Shown here: positions 59,701-64,000 of the stretch, one piece after another
How positions within the stretch are numbered: the stretch's first letter is position 1
How the letters are laid out: each line of letters opens with the position of its first letter
Assembly: GCA_918026815.1 (NCBI GenBank)
Contig: CAKJVC010000123.1
Coordinates: 186,001-250,000, forward strand
From: Chalara sp. BL73
Taxonomy: Eukaryota > Ascomycota > Leotiomycetes > Helotiales
DNA length: 64,000 bases
Direction: 5' to 3'
Made by a program: the position numbers and the translations under genes
Notes under the pieces: model-generated
What the model was told of the DNA's origin: nothing
Database searches by the model: none
Seen by the model: only the letters and a program-made list of their open reading frames with translations

Positions 59701-60469
59701 CTTGGAGCACACCCACTGGAAGGAGCGAATACATGATCGGTAGTCCTTTCCCATTGTTTTCACCCTTGATATGAAGGGGCATCATCTCAAGAAACTCGTA
59801 AGCCTCCTGAAGATCCTGCATAAGAATACCATCGCTGTCCAAAATATCGGAGTAGGCGGTGATTTCCATCGGTAAATGTGTGATCATCGACGGTGGATTC
59901 TGGTGCTCAACCGGCTGCATAAATGCTTCAACAGCTGACAGGAATGCCACAATCTCGGAATGGAACTTGTCTTTTGCTTCTTGGATATTGAAGCCTCGTC
60001 CTAGAGGATGTCGTGCAGCAATGATGCTTCTAGCCCCCCATTCAATTGCGGCTACGACATGTGTGACTTCGTCGTTGGATATCTCATTGATGGCAAGACA
60101 TTCCTTGACGACAGGATTACTCAGAGCCAGTGTCTCTTTGATTGACGTTCTCGTATAGTGCACAGCGGCATGCATATTCCGAAAGTTTGGCCTGTCGATG
60201 AGATAGACACTTGATCCCTTGACGGGTGTTAGGTCTGTCAAAATGCTTACGCCCTGCTCAGGAGGAATCCCCATGACTTCGAACTTTTCTTCGAATGTTT
60301 CCTCGTATGCAAATTTGACGTCCACGCTATTGACTTCAGCAATCGTCATCACCCCAGACGGTAAGTTTGGCTTCAAGATACTTTCTGACAGGAATGTATC
60401 GGTCCTCGCATTGTAGTATGTTCCGACTGGAAAGTTTCGCCCAAGGGCAGACCTCTGTTCCAAATCCAT
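56756..60469 (-). CDS. SNTX/MACPF-like domain protein with P-loop GTPase, 1237 aa
   Basis: The single exon starts at the ATG at 60469 (MDLEQRSALGRNFPVG); 40 extra upstream codons in frame lack the domain. Residues 1 to about 170 (VGTYYNARTD, FEVMGI, EVTHVVAAIEWGA) match the MACPF-type domain of the stonustoxin-like (SNTX) superfamily, widespread in fungi and animals as a non-toxin module. A helical part and a thioredoxin-like part (YVFFFTQHS, about 435-490) follow, as in that superfamily. A cysteine cluster lies at about 515-560 (CPRC, YCDCG). Next comes a GTPase with GETGVGKST near 600, DTPGMGDT near 700 and TNTR near 770 replacing the usual G4 motif. The end holds a second cysteine group (CRECGHH) and a coiled coil (about 1010-1130). 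The architecture suggests a membrane-acting or signalling sensor; function is inferred. Confidence 0.85.
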   Translation of the reverse strand: MDLEQRSALGRNFPVGTYYNARTDTFLSESILKPNLPSGVMTIAEVNSVDVKFAYEETFEEKFEVMGIPPEQGVSILTDLTPVKGSSVYLIDRPNFRNMHAAVHYTRTSIKETLALSNPVVKECLAINEISNDEVTHVVAAIEWGARSIIAARHPLGRGFNIQEAKDKFHSEIVAFLSAVEAFMQPVEHQNPPSMITHLPMEITAYSDILDSDGILMQDLQEAYEFLEMMPLHIKGENNGKGLPIMYSLLPVGVLQVFLSPPLILSRTGKFVPPAVDCTNGFVRLFSEFQTCGRGLAVLERKVQANEQYLPPNSLQQVLNRQQGHRTAVEKLKAHLAQNIQAVRGGSDPAALWTLLADFQEGDLSPRSLGNLGASFRRSIDFITKAVSQGARYVGHNGLSLSRVLPQDPDREAYVFFFTQHSMESDTWLGNQELLFELLKNRDPKVTIAIVDCEVTAINFDKVRIGLFQGGQEVTQDYLVYKNFIADKCFAQCDHEKVETEGIQKPIQRRHVTIACPGPKCTVAKIREWICPRCEAPVEFGFSDQYIYCDCGRSLYSNYLFKCNNDLHGPNYLPYDPKKLLQLLQGLLQSNYLNILILGETGVGKSTFINALVNYLEFDTLDEAMAADKLNYVIPCSFSTQLMDRDNPDHPIVEKRIKIGARDDEKDGSAGDSATQRTTVYPVTFNMGDSIVTVRLIDTPGMGDTRGVDFDRQNMADILSTLSGYDELHGILILLKSNAARLTITFSYCIKELLTHLHHNASKNMAFGFTNTRISNYTPGDTYGPLKALLFQHPDIGLELKTPTTYCFDSESFRYLAAFKSDVTMPNKLDFDRSWKHSRDESIRLINHFKSNPPHKVKNTLSLNGARQVISELTKPMAEITQVIESNIAITEDKVQELQDTRLSGDQLRNRLMVQKVQMNAVPLDMHRTVCGNGSCTDLRSDGKDDNTLVTVYKSHCHPACWLSDVPADQLAPPGLMNCAAFDGAICRECGHHWQEHLHVLYELVEETVTAKDNTIEAKLRSHANDVTLRETALAQHEQRINEYKQEREIIRDAAAKFGVFLRKYSLAPYNDALIAYMDYRIKEEQMKVQQGGNDKRLLSLTEERHKHKEAIEVIMRNMSSGANWDNLSEAAIDRMVNQLFNLKHFGSTLKDLKQGISTAHQSTYREISYTVRRKVPGKNIQKKPVPVSQAQMAHTHRVAEEIVQRTSPAYGRNYSHSHTNSKPENTSIVSRFRRMF

Positions 60470-60888
60470 GACGATAATGAGAAGGAGGAAGTTAGTGATG
60501 CTCCTGTCCAAATTCTGTTTTCCGAATCGAGGAACTTTGAAGTTGCGAGAATCAATAATTCTATGGCCATGTCTGGTGTGGTAGTACAAATGTTAGGTAT
60601 GTTGTTGGGGCGCTCTGAAAGTGGGTGCATGCAGATTTGTCCATCACAGCTGAAACCCCATAACCCCCCCCCCCCCCCACAATACATCTGATGCAGCCAC
60701 CGTCACACCTCACACCCAGCCAAGGCACACTTTTTGAAGAGCCTCACGGATAACCGCTTCAGACGGTAGCAGCCCGGTCCAACACGTGCAGACTAGAGAA
60801 TTGATCCCGGAGATCCACAGATTCCAATGGGATTGGGACCAAGAAAAGCATCAGATGAATCTAGAGGAAATCGATCACATGAATTGAG
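60470..60888. other. Divergent intergenic region with a C-homopolymer
   Basis: Contains both promoters of a divergent gene pair and a run of 15 C at 60664-60678. No other site supported. Confidence 0.45.
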
Positions 60889-61914
60889 ATGCAATCGGAT
60901 AGTCATGATTCCCATGATTGGGAATCGACAGACTCAGAAATAGAATCTCAGCCAGAGGCCTCACAGAATTGTAATGTCGAAACTAGTCATGGTTCTCCAT
61001 CATGGGAATCAACAGGCTCAGAAATAGAGTCTCAGCCAGAGGCCCCACAGAATTATAATGTCGAAACTAGTCAAGTTCCTTTAGAGTCCACCGTCTTGAT
61101 ACCTAGCAAATCTTTTCAGGTGTCTAGAGATGAGAACGAAATGTGAGTAGAAATCCTGATTTGTATCAAAGGTTTTGAGCTAGGTATCTAAATAACACAT
61201 CTATCTAGGAAATCAGAAACAAACGCCGTCATCATCGCTGGCACCGGCCTCACTCAGAAAACATTTTATATCGAACCAACTCTCCTTTTCAACTCATCAG
61301 CCATGCTGAGAACCCTCTTTAGGGACACAGCCCTTTCAACGGACTTCAACCTACCAACAGAAGATCCCTCCATCGCAGCAATGTTCATCGACTGGGCTAA
61401 AACACAAGAAGAGCCTATTGTCTACGCTCCAGGCCAGTACTCACCTGAACCCTGGCTCTCAAAAGCCGCTCCTGCCTATTTCCTAGGACGGAGGCTAGAC
61501 GCTGCATTATTCTCAAAATACGCACTCTCGCAGTTCATCCAGAATTGCGCTATCATCGCCCGCAGCCCGTGGAAAAGCATCGAAGATACTGCTCCTGCTG
61601 AGAGTCCTCTGGCAAGATTTAGTAATCACTGGGTAGCATGGAATGCTAGTCTTTATGGGCCTGGGATCAATGAGTACTCAGGATTAAAAGCAGCGAGAAC
61701 TTTACAGGTAAATTCGAACACGAGGGATCCTAGGATCTTAGATCTGGATCATTGGTATGCGAGTTGTGGAGATGATGTTGACCCCGAGTGTGAACATGAT
61801 CCTGTGTACATGGAGAGCTTAGAGGAGGAGCTGCGCAGGATGAATAAAACGCCCCCGCCGGAATGGGGTTTTGAACATGAACTGGAGGCAATTTTGAGGA
61901 CAGATAAGGAATAA
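60889..61914 (+). CDS. BTB/POZ-like protein, 2 exons
   Basis: Exons 60889-61142 and 61209-61914 (donor GTGAGT, acceptor CTAG) join in frame to 319 residues. Exon 1 encodes an acidic, disordered tail with an 84-bp (28-residue) tandem duplication. Exon 2 begins with KTFYIEPTLLFNSSAMLRTLFRD followed by NLPTEDPSIAAMFIDW, matching the order of a fungal BTB/POZ domain (ligand strand, surface helix, then LPEDDPE..F). BTB domains mediate dimerisation and often recruit Cullin-3. It is divergent from the SNTX/MACPF-GTPase gene, sharing a 419-bp intergenic region. No DNA-binding or Kelch part is present. Confidence 0.72.
60919..61074 (+). repeat. 84-bp tandem coding duplication
   Basis: Two units (60919-61002 and 61003 to about 61074, the latter incomplete) differ at only a few bases and keep the reading frame. 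Confidence 0.85.
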
Positions 61915-62005
61915 TTCACTGTCAATTACTGGATACACATATTCAAACTCCTCGTTTCATTGCGAACCGCCCCAAGAATACCAGGATCAAAAGCATGTAT
62001 TAAAG
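61915..62005. other. Short convergent spacer
   Basis: 91 bp separate the stops of two convergent genes. No distinct signal. Confidence 0.4.
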
Positions 62006-64000
62006 TTAAGCTCGCTGCGGAGGAACAACATCAACCACCACCTCCCCACCATTCACATCAATAGTACACTCTGCCATTCCTCCACCTTCAACAATCTTCT
62101 CATCGACAGCTAGATATGCCTCTACCAGCAAAGTCTTGATGATATCAACTGCACTAATCAGACTACGAGCACCCAAATCGATATGATACTCATTCTCAGC
62201 CAGAACCCCGCAGACGGATGCATCCCTCCGGATTCGCATCCTCACATTACCGATGAGTTGCTCACGGTCACCATCTGTGAGGTTCACCGGTTTGCGGACG
62301 CTACGGCCTAGTTCGAGGAGATGTTTGTGGACGATTACTGCTTGTTCGCCTTCGGAGAAGGGGAGAAAGGGGACGAATCCTGAGATACGGCCGGTTATTG
62401 GGGACTGAGGGTTAATGCTCGTTAGTCAGAGCGTTCTTCATGATGGAGATAGGAAAGGTGAGGTAGATTAAATCAGTACTTACTCCGTGATGAGCGATAA
62501 AGTCGTTCTTGATCTTCTTGGACAGCTGTTTCATCAGCCGGTCTTTCTCTGCTTCATCAGCGTCGACGAACAGAACATGATTGTTTGTCGCAGAGAAGTC
62601 TTGTATTATAGGGTCGTGAGCATTTGTAGCGAGGATCCAAATCGTGCGCGAGCAATTAATCTTGTCTTGACTGCGTCTATCCTGGTATTCTCCTGTAAAG
62701 TCGTTGGTTAGAATGAAACTTCAGAAGCATATGGTAGCAAAGTGGAAGAAACCTACCATTGTCAAATGGGAGTAGCAACGTCTTATGGATATCCCCATTA
62801 GTCTTCTCGAACTCATCGAGAAATACAATGCATCTCTTCTCATGATTATTAGCGAGGAAGTTGTTCAACCGACTCCCCTTGTCCCACCCCACATACGGCT
62901 GCCTCGGACCAAACAGCTCAATCTCCCGATTGAAAATCGTACAATCTACCACTTCGAGTTCTAGAGAAAGTAGACTTCCCAGTCGTCTTGCAAGCTCCGT
63001 TTTTCCATGTCCGCTAGGACCTGCAAACACGAGAACAAGAGGTTTCTTACTCGGCACAGTTAAGTGACTGAGCAGCTTATCAAGCAACGTCTTTGCAGCC
63101 ATGTTCTGTCCGATCAGGAAATTTGCAATTCCCAATAGCGGTTCCGCATTCCTCTTCTGAGCCACTTGTGTTTGCCGAACTGAGGGTTTCTTCGTCTTGG
63201 ATGCGCGCTCTAGGTAATACCGCTGTGATAGCGTTGAGGTTCGGGAAAGCTTCAACCTCGCTTCGCCTTTGCACCATTGCTTGTTTTCGTCATCGAGGTC
63301 TTTTAGATCCTCGTCGCTAGGTCCTGTCTCTGGGAGGTCTTGGAGATACGGTAAATAAAATGCCGAGGGAATGACATTCGGCGAAGCTCCGAGACTGAGT
63401 AGCGTTGCTGTCATCAAGGTTGTATCTGTTTGTATATTCTCACTGTGCATGATGGCAAACGCGAGAAGAGGGACTTTGGATGGTTTATGGATTGCTGTCG
63501 GGTCTCCACCGTAAGAGACATAAGTCCGCAGGATTTCGTCTTTGTTTGTCTCTATCACATAAAACATAGCAGGAAAATCATCGATATCGTCGTTGAGTTG
63601 TGCTCTCATCTTAGCACTGTCAAATCGCTGGAGATAGTTCTGAATGGTGGAGAGACTCGCCCCATTTTGTATAGCTCCAATCAGATCTCGAAGATCGAAT
63701 GCTTCATTCTTGTCGATTGAAGCCCGCCCAAGCGTGGTCATTGGAAGTGGAATTACTGGCAACACAAAGTCCCACTCAGGCTCCCCATTGGCGATTCTTG
63801 ATAGATCAAAACTCTCAGACTCGGCATCACTATCATCAGGTTTGTTCCTAAAAGTGAAAATGCCTCTGTTTGAAGAAGAAATACTGCCTCTTGACGATTC
63901 TGAATCTCGGTTCGCATGATTGTTTTGAGCTCGTGTGAGATCAGCATGGTTTGGCGGCTTTATGTGAGTATCACTGTTGTTGTCGCCAGTGTTGCGATTC
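62006..64000 (-). CDS. Ankyrin-like plus ClpB-type AAA+ ATPase, 5' end outside the window
   Basis: Minus-strand exons 64000-62757 (open at the right edge), 62692-62484 and 62404-62006 join in frame; donors are GTAGGT and GTAAGT, acceptors ACAG and TCAG. The visible N-terminal part is Ser/Asn-rich, then an ankyrin-like helical region (DILRT..YGGDPTAIH, LLSLGASPNV). The AAA+ domain has Walker A GPSGHGKT, Walker B CIVFLDEFEK and sensor 1 ILATNAHD, followed by a GRISGFVPFLPF segment and a C-terminal small domain as in the second ATPase ring of ClpB/Hsp104. A single AAA ring and no middle domain distinguish it from true Hsp104. It is probably an ATP-driven protein remodeller with an ankyrin recognition part. 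The start lies beyond 64000. Confidence 0.82.

Noticed and set aside
60664..60678. C-homopolymer as a regulatory element
   Set aside because: A 15-base C run is more simply a replication or sequencing-prone homopolymer; no partner motif was seen.
1..64000. tRNA or rRNA genes
   Set aside because: I looked for A/B-box-like patterns and rRNA-like blocks on both strands by eye and found no convincing candidate; a covariance-model scan would be decisive.

Overview
The window looks like accessory genome of a filamentous ascomycete (Pezizomycotina). The evidence is short introns with GT..AG borders and lengths of roughly 35-115 nt, HET-domain and NACHT-type (NLR-like) genes, a DUF7025-type AAA ATPase, small secreted proteins, and AT-rich transposon DNA with C-to-T/G-to-A decay typical of repeat-induced point mutation (RIP). 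The class (Leotiomycetes is my guess) is inference only.

Left arm (1-28.8 kb): a four-exon gene for a secreted lipocalin-like protein (226-1483, +); a decayed reading frame (3371-4354, +); a three-exon NLR-like gene (5786-8600, -) whose C-terminus has CxxC pairs; a single-exon gene joining a polytopic membrane domain to a HET domain (12033-14690, +); two adjacent pseudogenes, one aquaporin-like and one isochorismatase-like (about 15.44-16.61 kb, +); a 358-aa orphan (17572-18648, -); a 795-aa protein with two membrane segments (20535-22922, -), divergent from a four-exon DUF7025/AAA ATPase (23611-25927, +); and a six-cysteine secreted protein (26214-26792, -).

Central block (28797-54441): one nested transposon. 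The outer layer has 125-126 bp terminal inverted repeats and a 9-bp target duplication, as in Mutator-like elements. Its left end also holds a partial copy of the terminal repeat and a roughly 0.6-kb foldback element. Inserted in the outer layer is a 10,582-bp Ty3/gypsy LTR retrotransposon on the minus strand (copy B, 29646-50813, target duplication GTAT). Inserted in B is a second copy on the plus strand (copy A, 37185-47766, target duplication CTAG) of exactly the same length. B shows strong RIP-like decay. The two LTRs of A differ at only two positions, yet A and B share several nonsense codons and an integrase catalytic Asp-to-Asn change, which suggests an already defective family moved in trans. 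The rest of the outer element is extremely AT-rich and contains a 45-bp minisatellite.

Right arm (54.4-64 kb): a GPI-type Ser/Thr-rich wall protein (55638-56273, +); a 1237-aa protein combining an N-terminal SNTX/MACPF-like domain, a cysteine cluster, a P-loop GTPase and a coiled coil (56756-60469, -); a divergent two-exon BTB-like gene with an 84-bp internal duplication (60889-61914, +); and an ankyrin plus ClpB-like AAA+ ATPase running off the right edge (62006-64000, -).

NLR, HET, AAA and SNTX/MACPF-GTPase genes on both sides of a large repeat block suggest a fast-evolving locus involved in self/non-self recognition or stress. That role is inferred from gene families and not shown by the sequence.
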